A stretch of 64,000 nucleotides of DNA from assembly GCF_005080685.1 (NCBI RefSeq), contig NZ_CP039371.1:1-64000 (forward strand), written 5' to 3'. Position numbers and translations under genes: made by a program. Source of the DNA: Pseudomonas putida. Lineage in GTDB: Bacteria; Pseudomonadota; Gammaproteobacteria; Pseudomonadales; Pseudomonadaceae. A model generated the notes under the pieces. It had not been told where the DNA came from and ran no database searches. It worked only from the letters and a program-made list of their open reading frames with translations. Shown here piece by piece: positions 32,209 to 41,786 of the stretch. How positions within the stretch are numbered: the first letter of the stretch is position 1; every line of letters starts with the position of its first letter.

Positions 32209-32409
32209 TTAGCGACTGACTTTGGTTGGGTAACCAAGCGCCTGGACCAGTGCACCGACGCGTTCCGCCTCGATGTTGCTTTGGACACTCACTGTACCGG
32301 CAGCACGATCAACGATCACCTTCGCGTCGCCATCGGCAGCCTGGATGGCCTTGGTGATCTTGTTGACACAACTGCCACATCCCATACCGGAAACTTCCAA
32401 AACGAACAT
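32209..32409 (-). CDS. copZ: CopZ-type heavy-metal-associated copper chaperone
   Basis: This is a 66-residue cytoplasmic HMA-domain protein with the Cu(I)-binding motif GMGCGSC (residues about 8-14) and the beta-alpha-beta pattern ending QALGYPTKVSR. It probably delivers Cu(I) to the P1B ATPase upstream. The ATG at 32409 has a GAGAGG site at 6-bp spacing; the longer open frame would include the promoter leader. It is driven by the CueR-type promoter at 32453-32483. Confidence 0.88.
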   Translation of the reverse strand: MFVLEVSGMGCGSCVNKITKAIQAADGDAKVIVDRAAGTVSVQSNIEAERVGALVQALGYPTKVSR

Positions 32410-32452
32410 AGCGGGCCTCTCATGCTGGTACGGCTTTTCTCGCCGCATTTAC

Positions 32453-32483
32453 AGCTTCAACCTTGACACGATGACAAGGTCAA
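32453..32483 (-). promoter_or_regulatory. CueR-type (MerR-family) promoter/operator of copZ
   Basis: On the minus strand TTGACCTT is followed by 11 bases, then AAGGTT and GAAGCT. This gives a -35 box overlapping the dyad ACCTTG-N9-CAAGGT and a 19-bp spacer, matching in length and layout the CueR-controlled copA promoter of E. coli. The copZ ATG lies 44 bp downstream. No cueR gene is seen nearby; the 260 bases between this site and the P1B ATPase stop hold no supported gene. Confidence 0.75.
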
Positions 32484-32746
32484 GGCCCGGTCAAAGGATT
32501 TATCTTCGCCCTGAAATCTTGTCCAACTCCTCTGGCGGCGGCCCCTGCTGCATCACAATTGTCCCTTACGATCTTGGCAGAAGATGGCGGACGTCGCAGT
32601 TGCCCGATGTCCTCCATCAGGACCAGATTGGCGCCGAACTCGCGGACATACCCGCTAAGGCCAAAGCCCTAGACAGTCAGTCATATGGATCAGGCGTTGA
32701 AACGCTGATGGCGGAACTTCCTCTCATAGGTTGCGGTGTGCCCATT

Positions 32747-35134
32747 TCAGTCTGTGACTACGCGCTTCAGCCGCAGTGCGTTGAATACCACGGAAGCCGA
32801 ACTTACGCTCATGGCCAATGCCGCAATCATCGGTGACAATAGATGGCCGGTAAGCGGGTAGAACAAACCTGCCGCCAGCGGTATGCCCATAGCGTTGTAG
32901 AAGAATGCGAAGCCCAAGTTTTGACGCATGTTCTTCACCGTGGCCACGGATAGTGTTCTGGCCCGCAGGATGCCCATCAGGTCGCCCTTGACCAGCGTCA
33001 ACTGGGAGCTGTTCATGGCAACATCGGTGCCAGTTCCCATGGCGATCCCGACATCAGCCCGGGCCAGCGCAGGGGCATCGTTGATCCCATCTCCTGCCAT
33101 GGCAACCCGGCGCTTATCGCCCTGCAGGAGCGCCACCAGTTGCTCCTTGTCCTCGGGTTTCACTTCTCCGTGGACTTCCTCGATGCCGAGTTGTTTCGCG
33201 ACCGCACGTGCCGTAGTCAGGCCGTCGCCGGTGGCCATGATGACCTTCACATCTTCTGCCTGTAGCCGGGTTACCGCCTCCTTGGAGGTGGGTTTGACCG
33301 GATCGGACACCGCTAGCAGGCCAGCGAGCACGCCATCGACGGCCAAGTACATGATACTCATGCCTTCCAGACGCAGCTGCTCGGCGCGGTCTCGCAACGG
33401 ACTGGTGTCGAGGCCAGCCTCTTCCATCAAGGTCGTGTTGCCAAGCTGCAGCCGTTTGCCGTTCACCTGGCCACGTACACCGATCCCAGAGCCCGACTCA
33501 AACGCCTCTGGCTTGGACAAGCTGTGTCCATGCGCTCGCGCATGATCGACAATCGCATGTGCCAGCGGATGCTCGCTGCCTTGGTCCAGGCTGGCGGCAA
33601 GGCGCAAGACTTCGGGTGGCATGAACTGCCCGGTACCGACCACGCTATGAAACACTGGCCGGCCCTCGGTGAGGGTCCCGGTCTTGTCGACGATCAGCGT
33701 GTCGATCTTGCAGAGGTTCTCGATAGCACTGGCGTCTCGGAAGAGCACGCCACTGCTGGCAGCCTTCCCGGTAGCGACCATGATCGACATGGGAGTGGCT
33801 AGGCCGAGCGCGCAGGGGCAGGCAATGATCAGGACCGCGACCGCATTGATCAGGCCGAAGACCCAGCCAGGCTCCGGTCCGAAAAGCCCCCAGCCGAAGA
33901 GCGTGACCAGCGCGACCAGAATCACCCCCATGACGAAATAGCCGGCCACGGTGTCCGCCATCCGCTGCATCGGGGCTTTCGAGCGCTGAGCCCGCGCGAC
34001 CATCTGCACGATTTGCGAGAGCACTGTCTCGGCGCCGACCTTCTGCGCCGCCATCACAAGGCTGCCGTGGGTATTCAGCGTGGCACCGATGAGTGCATCC
34101 CCAGCTTTCTTCATCACTGGCACGGGCTCGCCTGTCAGCATGGATTCATCGATAGCACTTTCGCCTTCCAGGACCACCCCGTCGACCGGCACCTTCTCGC
34201 CAGGGCGAACGCGCAGGTGGTCGCCCGTATGCACGTGGGTGAGCGGAATATCTTCCTCCTGACCATCGGCCCCGATGCGACGGGCCGTCTTGGGGGCAAG
34301 ACCCAGGAGCGACTTGATGGCGGCGGAGGTTTGTGAGCGCGCCTTGAGCTCGAGCATTTGGCCGAGCAACGTTAATGAGATGATGACTGCAGCCGCTTCG
34401 AAGTAGACACCGATGCGGCCATCCTGCATGAAAGTCGTCGGGAAAACCTGCGGGAACACTGTGGCCGCAACGCTGTATAGGTACGCCGCAGCCGTTCCCA
34501 AACCTATCAGGGTCCACATATTCGGGCTGCGATTACGAATCGATGCGACCCCACGCACGAAAAACGGCCAGCCAGCCCATAGTGTCACGGGAGTGGCCAG
34601 AATCAACTCCACCCAATTCTGTGTGGCACCATGCAGCAATTGGAGTTGGTGGGCAGTCATGGCCAACACGGTCACGATGACCGTCAGGGGCAAGGTCCAC
34701 CAGAAGCGGCGGGAGAAGTCCTTGAGTTCCGGGTTCTCGTCTTCCTCAAGCTCCGGTATTACCGGCTCTAGGGCCATGCCACAGATTGGGCAACTGCCCG
34801 GCCCACGCTGGCGGATTTGGGGATGCATCGGGCAAGTGTATTCGGCGTCCGCCGCGTTGCTTGGCTGCGGGGCAGCCGAGTGGAGATGGCCCGCGTGTTC
34901 TTGGTCCTGGGGAGGGCTAAGATAATGCACAGGCGCTGCGCGGAATTTCGTCAGGCACTTTTCACTGCAGAAGCGGTATGTCCTTCCCTCGTATAGCTCG
35001 AAGTAGCGACTATCCGGTGGCACCGTCATACCGCATACCAAATCGCGCTGACTACCATCCGGTTGCTCATGCGGGTGCGAGTGGTCATGGTCATGGTCAT
35101 GGTCATGGTCATGCTGGCACGATTCGGTGTGCAT
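32747..35134 (-). CDS. Copper/silver-exporting P1B-type ATPase (CopA/CopF type)
   Basis: This cytoplasmic-membrane P-type ATPase exports Cu(I)/Ag(I). The 795-residue protein starts with a His-rich run ([17 protein letters not shown]), then a YHS domain ([11 protein letters not shown]...[11 protein letters not shown]). Next is a heavy-metal-binding domain ([26 protein letters not shown]), in place of HMA domains. The core has the CPC metal site ([11 protein letters not shown]), DKTGTLTEG phosphorylation site, HPLAHAI and [17 protein letters not shown] chose the ATG at 35134; the frame continues upstream through a broken DUF2933 gene. Confidence 0.93.
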   Translation of the reverse strand: MHTESCQHDHDHDHDHDHSHPHEQPDGSQRDLVCGMTVPPDSRYFELYEGRTYRFCSEKCLTKFRAAPVHYLSPPQDQEHAGHLHSAAPQPSNAADAEYTCPMHPQIRQRGPGSCPICGMALEPVIPELEEDENPELKDFSRRFWWTLPLTVIVTVLAMTAHQLQLLHGATQNWVELILATPVTLWAGWPFFVRGVASIRNRSPNMWTLIGLGTAAAYLYSVAATVFPQVFPTTFMQDGRIGVYFEAAAVIISLTLLGQMLELKARSQTSAAIKSLLGLAPKTARRIGADGQEEDIPLTHVHTGDHLRVRPGEKVPVDGVVLEGESAIDESMLTGEPVPVMKKAGDALIGATLNTHGSLVMAAQKVGAETVLSQIVQMVARAQRSKAPMQRMADTVAGYFVMGVILVALVTLFGWGLFGPEPGWVFGLINAVAVLIIACPCALGLATPMSIMVATGKAASSGVLFRDASAIENLCKIDTLIVDKTGTLTEGRPVFHSVVGTGQFMPPEVLRLAASLDQGSEHPLAHAIVDHARAHGHSLSKPEAFESGSGIGVRGQVNGKRLQLGNTTLMEEAGLDTSPLRDRAEQLRLEGMSIMYLAVDGVLAGLLAVSDPVKPTSKEAVTRLQAEDVKVIMATGDGLTTARAVAKQLGIEEVHGEVKPEDKEQLVALLQGDKRRVAMAGDGINDAPALARADVGIAMGTGTDVAMNSSQLTLVKGDLMGILRARTLSVATVKNMRQNLGFAFFYNAMGIPLAAGLFYPLTGHLLSPMIAALAMSVSSASVVFNALRLKRVVTD

Positions 35135-35403
35135 GAAGTAGTTCCCTTTGTTGTCCGGTTTGGACGAGTTTTCACCCTTCTGGTGAGAATACCCGCCATG
35201 GTTGTGCCCGAAGAGTTGCGTCAGCGGACAGAGCAACAAAATTAAATAACTGTAGTGCCTGTGACAGGTGGCCATAGTGCACGAGCCACATAAAACAGGC
35301 CAAATATGGCCAGCATGATCAGTGCAATACCGCCTTTAGTCCGCCAAAAAGGTATTGCCAGATCTGTACCACGGCGATGGGCTCCGTCATGATCAACTCC
35401 CAA
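35135..35403 (-). pseudogene. Broken DUF2933 gene fused in frame to the P1B ATPase
   Basis: Minus-strand translation gives the DUF2933 blocks in three frames: [20 protein letters not shown], then [10 protein letters not shown], then [19 protein letters not shown]. Two indels therefore break the gene. No ATG or GTG start is in frame; only a TTG near 35403 is available. The third frame has no stop before the ATPase ATG, so the remnant is fused to it. An intact DUF2933 gene lies at 30026-30301. Confidence 0.7.
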
Positions 35404-35504
35404 GCTGGGTGGGAAATATCGGCCGCTGCCGTATTGTCCAGCCTAGACAACATCTCCTTGAACAGCTGTGACGCCAATCAATGCTCCTGTAAGCGTGTCG
35501 ATTA

Positions 35505-35869
35505 TTGTTGTGGTGTAGCGTCATGGCATAGATCATTTCTGGAGGTTGCTGATCCTGCTGCTGCACCAGTGGTTGCCCTTCGACAATGCGCTGGCTGCCT
35601 TGTACCCCGGCGAGGGAGTGCCCAAGCCGCTGGAGGAGTACGACGCCGGCTCCCGGTGGGGAACGCCGTCCATGCTTTCCTGCCTGGACGGCCTATACTT
35701 GCTCGACCCCTTCTACCAGGCCTGTCAGGAAGGCCTGCCCAGTGGGCTGTAACGCCTGGAGGAGATCGCTTCTGACCAGTTCCGTCAAAGCGAGTACTTC
35801 CTCAGTTACTTCCACGCCAACGCATTGGAAGACGAGGTGCAGTTCGTTCTCCAGTTGCCGGCCAAGGTA
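35505..35869 (+). pseudogene. Remnant of a LuxR-type regulator N-terminal domain
   Basis: The plus strand encodes HFWRLLILLLHQWLPFDNAL and LYLLDPFYQACQEGLPSGL, then a TAA at 35750. The same frame continues with RLEEIASDQFRQSEYFLSYF before the similarity fades. The pattern resembles the N-terminal domain of Pseudomonas LuxR-type regulators that lack their helix-turn-helix here. The stop, an apparent upstream frameshift and the lost C-terminus mark it as a fragment. Family assignment is from memory of similar proteins. Confidence 0.45.
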
Positions 35870-36283
35870 GCCTTATGCGATCTAACAGCTCAAGCCCCAG
35901 ACCTGATACATGCGGTGCGGTACAGCGCTGATCGGGTCACTCTTCGCTGTTCCCCTTCCAGCTTTGCCTTTGCCCACAGCAGACGTCGGAGATGAAACTG
36001 CTCGGCGGACTCACAAACCTGCTCCAGTGCTCTCGCACAAGGCTTTGATCTGGCCATCTTTGCTTGAATGGCTGACCCGTGGCAGGGCGTTGGCCGTGTT
36101 TTCTTCGTGCGTGTTGAGCCCAAGGCGAGCGCGATCCACCATCCACAGGCCGCTACTGCCGCGCGCCAATTCTATGCCGGCACTACTCGTCAAAAAATAG
36201 GTGAGTGCTTACCCGGCAGGCAATGGGCTACTATCGAGCCCTATATCTATCCGAAAGGGTTAGCTCCGTTGCCAGGGAATTGC
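35870..36283. other. Gene-poor stretch before the STAS/GHKL gene
   Basis: Several short overlapping open frames exist on both strands, but none has a convincing ribosome binding site or recognisable protein sequence. It looks like decayed DNA. Confidence 0.4.
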
Positions 36284-37303
36284 ATGCAGGCCATCGATAT
36301 TGAAAACGCGATCGTTCTTCCTTGGGGGCTTGGCTCAAGATCGCCCCATGACCTGTTTTCTGTGTGCGCAGAAATCATTAACTGCCCTGGTGACATCGTT
36401 TTAGACGCTAGCAACCTCTCGTATATCGATCCGTTAGGGATGGCCACGCTGCGAGCGTTGTTTGAAAACCAGTTGGTCCAGAAGCGAGTTTCGATGCAGT
36501 TTTTGAGCAGAGACCTGACCTCCTACCTGGCCAGGATGGATTTTTTCAAGGACATTGATGTAGAGGGTGTAGATCTATCGGGGGTAGGACGTCGAAACGA
36601 CCGAAGCACCTCGTTGGTGGAAATCACCAAAATCAGCGAACACCATCAAGCAGAGGCTGCAGCCTCTCGCCTCGCTAGAGCTATTACGGGAAGGTTGACT
36701 CAATCGGACCCGGATGCCCCAGTCGACGAGCACACGGGACGGAATGAGTTTGACTCCTACCGGGGCCCTCTGGAGTATTCGCTCAAGGAGCTATTGGAAA
36801 ACTCGCTTACTCACGCCCGCAGAGAGGGACGTGGTGACGCCGCCGTTTGGCTGACCTGTCAGTTTTATCCAAAATTGAACCTTGTACGCATGGCCATCGT
36901 CGATAATGGGTGTGGGTTTCTCGCGACACTGAGGAATCACCCTGAGCTTCATGACCGCACGCATTTGCACGCGATCGAGGCGGCACTCAAACCGCGAGTG
37001 AGCTGCAACCGGGGTGCGATGGCCCAGATCCTGGGTAGCGAGAACCAAGGTATCGGGTTAACAACTACCGCAAAAATTGCAGACGCGGCGGGCGGTGGTT
37101 TGATCATCGTGAGCGGCAATGGCATACATGACACAAAGCGTCGGCAGTCTCAGGAGCTGCATGATGCGCTGTGGAATGGTGTATCGATCGCGTTTAGCTG
37201 TACCCGTGAGCTGCTGCCCACCATTTCGATCAGTGACTTGCTGCCGAAGGACGATGCAGGACAGGTTGACGACGATCTCGACCTAGATCTGAATTTCCGC
37301 TAG
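36284..37303 (+). CDS. STAS-domain / GHKL ATPase fusion protein
   Basis: This is a 339-residue soluble protein of two parts. Residues about 1-100 look like a STAS domain (GDIVLDASNLSYIDPLGMATLRALFENQL). The C-terminal half is a histidine-kinase-like ATPase with N-box ELLENSLTHA, G1 box IVDNGCGF and G2 box NQGIGLTTT, but no phospho-acceptor His box. This recalls SpoIIAA/SpoIIAB-type partner-switch proteins joined in one chain. The ATG at 36284 follows AGGGAA; the frame is open back to 36068 without recognisable sequence. The DUF4325-type gene follows after 123 bp. The biological role is unknown. Confidence 0.75.
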   Translation: MQAIDIENAIVLPWGLGSRSPHDLFSVCAEIINCPGDIVLDASNLSYIDPLGMATLRALFENQLVQKRVSMQFLSRDLTSYLARMDFFKDIDVEGVDLSGVGRRNDRSTSLVEITKISEHHQAEAAASRLARAITGRLTQSDPDAPVDEHTGRNEFDSYRGPLEYSLKELLENSLTHARREGRGDAAVWLTCQFYPKLNLVRMAIVDNGCGFLATLRNHPELHDRTHLHAIEAALKPRVSCNRGAMAQILGSENQGIGLTTTAKIADAAGGGLIIVSGNGIHDTKRRQSQELHDALWNGVSIAFSCTRELLPTISISDLLPKDDAGQVDDDLDLDLNFR

Positions 37304-37426
37304 CTCTGGCTTTTTGATAGCTCGAGGGCTAGAGTCGATCATGCAAGGAGCGGTAAATGGGAGATTCAGCGTCAACTGAAACTCTCGGGCTGCAAAAAAG
37401 GATTATGCAATACAAGGGGTTACGAC

Positions 37427-37732
37427 ATGCAAACTCAAATTCGATTAAGTAGGGATAGTTCTATCCGAACGTACGGAATGCGAGCTTCAGCGATCCCCTA
37501 CCGTACCGAAATCGAACGCTCGCTCAGCAGTGGTGAGAGCGTTGTCATAGATTTCGCTGGGAACGATGTCACTCAGTCCTTCGTCGACGAGTTGATCGGG
37601 GCGCTGATTCTGAAGGAGGGTCGCCAGGTGGTATCGCGCCTTGCCTTTGAAAACTGCACCAACGATGTCAAAGGAATCATTAAATTTGTGGTCCATGATC
37701 GAGTTCGACAGCTGCAAAAAATGCCCGCGTGA
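37427..37732 (+). CDS. STAS-like DUF4325 protein
   Basis: The 101-residue protein has the DUF4325 STAS-like pattern, SGESVVIDFAGNDVTQSFVDELIG followed by a short alpha/beta end. DUF4325 proteins are often paired with ATP-binding proteins, as here. AAGGGG precedes the ATG by about 8 bp. A strong terminator follows. It probably interacts with the upstream STAS/GHKL protein; that is inference from the pairing. Confidence 0.75.
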   Translation: MQTQIRLSRDSSIRTYGMRASAIPYRTEIERSLSSGESVVIDFAGNDVTQSFVDELIGALILKEGRQVVSRLAFENCTNDVKGIIKFVVHDRVRQLQKMPA

Positions 37733-37750
37733 CGGATCCGCATTGAATTT

Positions 37751-37774
37751 AAGGCCCTCAATATTGAGGGCCTT
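37751..37774 (+). terminator. Terminator of the STAS/DUF4325 pair
   Basis: A perfect 24-bp palindrome centred on AATATT (arms AAGGCCCTC / GAGGGCCTT) followed by TTTTC lies 18 bp after the stop. Confidence 0.85.
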
Positions 37775-38049
37775 TTCATTGGTGCCAGGCAAAAGATAGC
37801 CGTCTTGAGTGGCCCCCATAGCTCGCCCTGAAAAGCGAATGTCAGGGGACACACCGCAGAAAAGCGTTCTGTAGCGGAGGAATACGTGGAAAACGGAGCT
37901 TAGGTTTCCTCATTGAGATGTGTAGAAATCCATCGCGACTCACCTATGCAAAGGCTGCGAAAAGCCTGAATCTACTGGGGTATCGTGGCGTGAGATATGT
38001 GCAAAAAAATGTGCACAGCATCTGCGGATTGGAGAGCTGGCTTGGCTCC
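37775..38049. other. Gene-free stretch between the STAS pair and the sirtuin
   Basis: No supported gene, hairpin or repeat was recognised. Confidence 0.4.
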
Positions 38050-38838
38050 TTAAGTAAAACCATCAAGCTGCAACGGACCTGCAACTCCTGCGGCTTGAAG
38101 CAAAGCGGGTAATACCACCCCTGCAGGCCCAACGAGCATTATCTCTTCCGCCCCGTCCATCCCCACGTCGTCAAGGTTCACATGGATCACGGTTGCCCCG
38201 GCCGCCAGAGCCATATCTGGAATACCGGCTGCCGGCATGACTACGCCAGATGTACCCACCGAAATCAGCAAGTCACAGGCTTCCACAAGCCTTACTGCTG
38301 AACGCCACGCATCCTCTGGAAGATTCTCTCTGAACCAGACCACCCCAGGGCGCAACCTCCCGTTGCATCGAGTGCACCGCGGAGGCTCGATCATCTGTCC
38401 CGCCGGGGGAACCGCCAGTTGATCTGGTGATAACTCTGCTGGCCGGTGGCATCCGAAGCATTTCACGTCCATCAAGCGGCCATGAAGGTGTATCACCGAA
38501 CTGGAGCCGGCTCGTTCATGCAGATCATCAATATTCTGGGTAACGACAGATACGTTCCAGCCAGCATCAGCTATCCGTGGAATAGATAGATGAGCCAAGT
38601 TAGGTTTGGCCTGGCCAACCTGCTGCCGGCGCCAAAGATACCAGCTCTAGACGAGAGCTGGATTTTTGCGAAAGGCGTCCGCTGTTTCGAGACGCTGAGG
38701 GTCATGCTTCGCCCAGAGGCCTGTCAGCTTGTCGCGGAAGGTCGGAATTCCGCTGTCAGCAGAGATGCCAGCACCCGTGAAAAAAACGACCCTCTTGGAC
38801 CTGCGCAAAGCCTCAGCAGCTCTTTGCAAATTGCTCAT
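38050..38838 (-). pseudogene. Sir2-type NAD-dependent deacylase interrupted by an amber codon
   Basis: The full frame of 263 codons encodes a sirtuin, which removes acyl groups from lysines using NAD. The N-terminal part has [18 protein letters not shown]. After a TAG at codon 64 (38647-38649) the same frame continues with SWYLWRRQQVGQAKPNLAHL, SVVTQNIDDLHERAG, the catalytic His in HLHGRL, zinc cysteines CFGC and CTRC, and SVGTSGVVMPAAG. Sirtuins usually have Trp at this position (TGG to TAG is one base). No indel is present. An internal ATG at 38598 could restart a C-terminal piece lacking the NAD motif. Otherwise the gene is intact. Confidence 0.85.
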
Positions 38839-39044
38839 TGGACACACCTCAGCCCCGCAGCGGGGACTCCCTTGCAGTAAACACGGTAACGGCCGCACAT
38901 CCCAGCTAAAGCACTCGCGTTTGATCGGAAAACCAAGCGTAGAGCGCAGGGTGCCGCATACTGCTGCTACCGCTCTAGTAAACCTCCAATGGATTTCAGC
39001 TACCCGACCTACAGCTATCTCTAGCCCCATCGCGGGAGGTGCAT

Positions 39045-39701
39045 ATGACCACTCCCTTTGCTCACATCCAGACCCGACATGAGCCTTCAACCGCCCTGAA
39101 TAAAAGCAAGGTCGCTTTGGTTGCTACCCTGTCGATTGAAGCCAATTCAGACCGGACGATCGATGCTTACCTTGGTGGCCTGCAGATGTACAACGATCTA
39201 TTCGAGTGGCGGCTGGATGAATACCCCCAGGAAGCGCTAGATCTCATCATCGACTGCTTTCTCCCCGCAGAGTCGGTGCCTCAATCCATCCTGAAGAGTG
39301 GCGTTTCAGCCGGGCTCATCCGCTCCAGGGTCTTCCAAAGCGGAGACTGGATATCAGGCAAGCAATGGCTTCAGCTCGCATCTACCTCCACCCCAGGGGG
39401 TGGAGTTGACCCCGACCAGCTACTGGCTGATGGTCAGATCTTCTCGCTTCGACCTGGGAAGGTCGACTTCTTCCCCGCTTATGCTTTGGACGGTAGCAAC
39501 GGCTATCAACCGATCAGCAGCCTTTGCGACGTATTGTCCGTTCTCTCGACTCGCATGGACGAGTGGTCTATGGCGGCTTGGTTCCAATCAGAAAATTCGT
39601 CTCTGGGCGGTATCGCCCCCAAAGCCTTGCTGTCATCCGCCCCAGAATGGGTGCTAGCTGCGGCAAAGAAAAAGCCAAGAGGAAGACGTGTGATTAGATG
39701 A
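39045..39701 (+). CDS. Unknown 218-residue protein
   Basis: I do not recognise this protein. It is soluble, with helical segments ([31 protein letters not shown]), a glycine-rich turn ([14 protein letters not shown]) and a basic C-terminal tail ([14 protein letters not shown]) that could bind nucleic acid. GGGAGG precedes the ATG at 39045; the GTG two codons earlier is less well placed. It is divergent from the sirtuin and precedes two more unknown small genes on the same strand. Confidence 0.65.
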   Translation: MTTPFAHIQTRHEPSTALNKSKVALVATLSIEANSDRTIDAYLGGLQMYNDLFEWRLDEYPQEALDLIIDCFLPAESVPQSILKSGVSAGLIRSRVFQSGDWISGKQWLQLASTSTPGGGVDPDQLLADGQIFSLRPGKVDFFPAYALDGSNGYQPISSLCDVLSVLSTRMDEWSMAAWFQSENSSLGGIAPKALLSSAPEWVLAAAKKKPRGRRVIR

Positions 39702-39759
39702 ACGGCTTCAGATTGCATACCGTGACGCGCCCGATGGATAGTGTCTCAGGGGATCAAAG

Positions 39760-40056
39760 ATGAGCAGTCAACCAGCTCCCCGCAACGATCGTAACTGGCG
39801 ACCCGTCTTCCATGATTGCTATTCGACGGTGATCAAGGCGGTTGATGCTCGATATGACGTTCGCGGTTATTTGTTATCAGAGTTGGTGAAGCTGTGCCTG
39901 AAAAATCGGGCCACAGTTCCGCTAGCCCGGCGAGCCTACTACGAGGGATGCGTTCAGAAGGAAGCCATAGCTTTTCTGGAGCGTTATACCTCCCACTTGC
40001 TATTCGGCCCAGGCGGCCGACTCTCGCCGCAGGAATACCGATACGGCGCATATTGA
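39760..40056 (+). CDS. Unknown 98-residue protein
   Basis: This is a small soluble, basic and helical protein (GYLLSELVKLCLKNRATVPLARRAYYEGCVQ) with no recognised domain. GGGGATC lies before the ATG. It follows the 218-residue gene by 58 bp and precedes the zinc-ribbon-like gene by 60 bp, so the three may be co-transcribed. Confidence 0.6.
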   Translation: MSSQPAPRNDRNWRPVFHDCYSTVIKAVDARYDVRGYLLSELVKLCLKNRATVPLARRAYYEGCVQKEAIAFLERYTSHLLFGPGGRLSPQEYRYGAY

Positions 40057-40116
40057 TGCTCTCCAAGGCCCAACTCTGGCGTAATCATTTGTCCCAACGT
40101 TGGCAGAGGCTTCATG

Positions 40117-40422
40117 ATGAAAATCACTGGTCGTGTAGAAACAGAAGCGGTGGTCGACGTGAGCTGCGACGTATGCGGCTCCTCCACACGTTTGGAAAAC
40201 GGCAGCCTGCAGTATGGGGTGCTCCAGGCGCACTGGGGCTTTGGTGCACTGCATGACGGAGAGCGCTATGAGGTACACCTATGTGAACCTTGCTTCTTCC
40301 AAACCATCGCTTACCTCAAGCAAGAGCGGCGCACAGCCAACATGTTTGAAGGTGATCCGCAGCAGCCCGAGGATGACTTCGGCCTCGCTTCCAGGGATGA
40401 CTTCTTCCGTGATGGTCATTGA
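40117..40422 (+). CDS. Small protein with two CxxC pairs
   Basis: The 101-residue protein has CDVCGS near residue 17 and CEPCFF near residue 55, spaced as in a zinc ribbon, and an acidic C-terminal tail (GDPQQPEDDFGLASRDDFF). No named family is certain; similar small proteins are found in Pseudomonas genomic islands. Two ATG codons lie in tandem; the second (40117) is better spaced from GAGG, so I chose it. Confidence 0.65.
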   Translation: MKITGRVETEAVVDVSCDVCGSSTRLENGSLQYGVLQAHWGFGALHDGERYEVHLCEPCFFQTIAYLKQERRTANMFEGDPQQPEDDFGLASRDDFFRDGH

Positions 40423-40444
40423 TTTGAAAGCCAAACCAGCCATG

Positions 40445-40886
40445 CTACTTCGGCTTTTTAGGTGAGGACGGGGACTGTGAGTCCACGTATCGATGGAAGG
40501 CTAGTGCTAGGTCTTCGTCGGTCGCCTTTGGAAGCGGTTTACGACGAGGCGCTTTGACCGGAGCGTTCTCATCCGGTTGGGTGATCTGCCTCAGTAGGGT
40601 GCGCTCAGTCTCGGTAGCCGACGAATCGAAGACCCTTGTCTGTACACGCTGATCACGGTCTGTCCTGTTAAAACTCACCACGTTCGACTTGTATTCAACA
40701 GGTAAGTCAAATGGACAGCGCAGGTCCAAATGCCCGCCTTGATTGCCTTTGCTAATGGCCAACAACTGCAGTTCTTCGACCTCTTTCGAGCTGGTGGTAT
40801 ACGCGCTCGATCGGTAAGCCTTGTGGAGGTCGTCGATTTCAATCCGGTTTCTGCCAGCGACTCGGCATTCGATGTAGGCAAGCTTT
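40445..40886 (-). pseudogene. C-terminal fragment of a TnsC/TniB-like ATPase cut by the IS3-family element
   Basis: The minus-strand frame comes out of the insertion element and encodes KLAYIECRVAGRNRIEIDDL followed by HKAYRSSAY and a long tail. The first part resembles the C-terminal lid of TnsC/TniB-type AAA+ proteins; no Walker motif remains. The 5' part is missing: the sequence on the far side of the element does not continue it. The family call is tentative. Confidence 0.4.
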
Positions 40887-40904
40887 TGAATCGCCCCTGG
40901 TTTT

Positions 40905-41786
40905 CTAGACACTCTCCAAGCTCAGGAAATAGCGTTTCTCATACTCTACTGGAGACAGCTGCATAGCACTGCTGTGTCGGCGTTTAGGGTTATAGAACAT
41001 CTCGATGTAATCGAAAATATCACTTCGGGCTTCTTCACGGGTTGTGTAGATCTTTCGTCGGATTCGCTCTCGCTTCAAAAGCTGGAAAAAGCTCTCGGCT
41101 ACGGCATTGTCGTGGCAGTTTCCCCGTCGGCTCATGCTGCTGATTACATTGTTGGCCTTCAAAAAGCTTTTCCAATCCGAGCTACTGAACTGACTGCCTT
41201 GATCTGAGTGAATCATAACTTGCTGCTGAGGCTTGCGTCGCCAAACAGCCATCAACATCGCGTCGATAGCCAGGTCGCTGCACATCCTTGGCTTCATTGA
41301 CCAACCAATTACTTGGCGTGAGAACAGATCCAGCACTACCGCGAGGTAGAGCCACCCTTCATAGGTGCGGATGTAAGTGATATCTGTCACCCAGACCTTG
41401 TTCGGCTCACTTACCTTGAACTGCCGCGCGAGGTGGTTGGGCGAGGCCACTGTTGGTTTTCCACCATAGAACCCTGGACGCCGCCGATAGCCCGTTTGAG
41501 AACGCAGTCCCTCCGCCTGCATCAAGCGCCTGACTCGATTTCGGCCGCATTCCTCTCCCAGCTCACGCAGGTCATCGTGAATTTTGCGGTAGCCGTATAC
41601 ACCTCCGCTTTCCAGCCAAGCGTGTTTGATCAAGCCAAGCAGACGTTGATCTTCTTTTGCTCGGGCAGATTGAGGCTCGGCCAGCCAGGCGTAATAGCCG
41701 CTGGGGTGCACCTTGAGGGTTTGGCAAAGGCGCCGCACCGGGTAATCAGTCGAGTGCTTCTTGATGAAGGCGTACTTCAGCCGCAC
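40905..41786 (-). CDS. IS3-family transposase OrfB
   Basis: This is the 293-residue catalytic part of the IS3-family transposase. It has the HTH_21 region (YRKIHDDLRELGEECGRNRV) and an rve integrase core with Asp in VWVTDITYI, Asp in HSDQGSQFSS and Glu in NAVAESFFQLLKRE (DDE). It overlaps orfA by 10 bp and is normally made as an OrfAB fusion by -1 frameshifting, here probably at AAAAAAG (41810-41816). Confidence 0.93.
   Translation of the reverse strand: MRLKYAFIKKHSTDYPVRRLCQTLKVHPSGYYAWLAEPQSARAKEDQRLLGLIKHAWLESGGVYGYRKIHDDLRELGEECGRNRVRRLMQAEGLRSQTGYRRRPGFYGGKPTVASPNHLARQFKVSEPNKVWVTDITYIRTYEGWLYLAVVLDLFSRQVIGWSMKPRMCSDLAIDAMLMAVWRRKPQQQVMIHSDQGSQFSSSDWKSFLKANNVISSMSRRGNCHDNAVAESFFQLLKRERIRRKIYTTREEARSDIFDYIEMFYNPKRRHSSAMQLSPVEYEKRYFLSLESV

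Noticed and set aside
32273..32836. 187-codon plus-strand frame as a possible divergent cueR
   Set aside because: It shows no MerR helix-turn-helix or CueR cysteines, overlaps copZ and the ATPase end, and has no start signal.
36068..36283. Longer N-terminus for the STAS/GHKL protein
   Set aside because: The extra 72 codons have no domain match, and a good ribosome site stands before the ATG at 36284.
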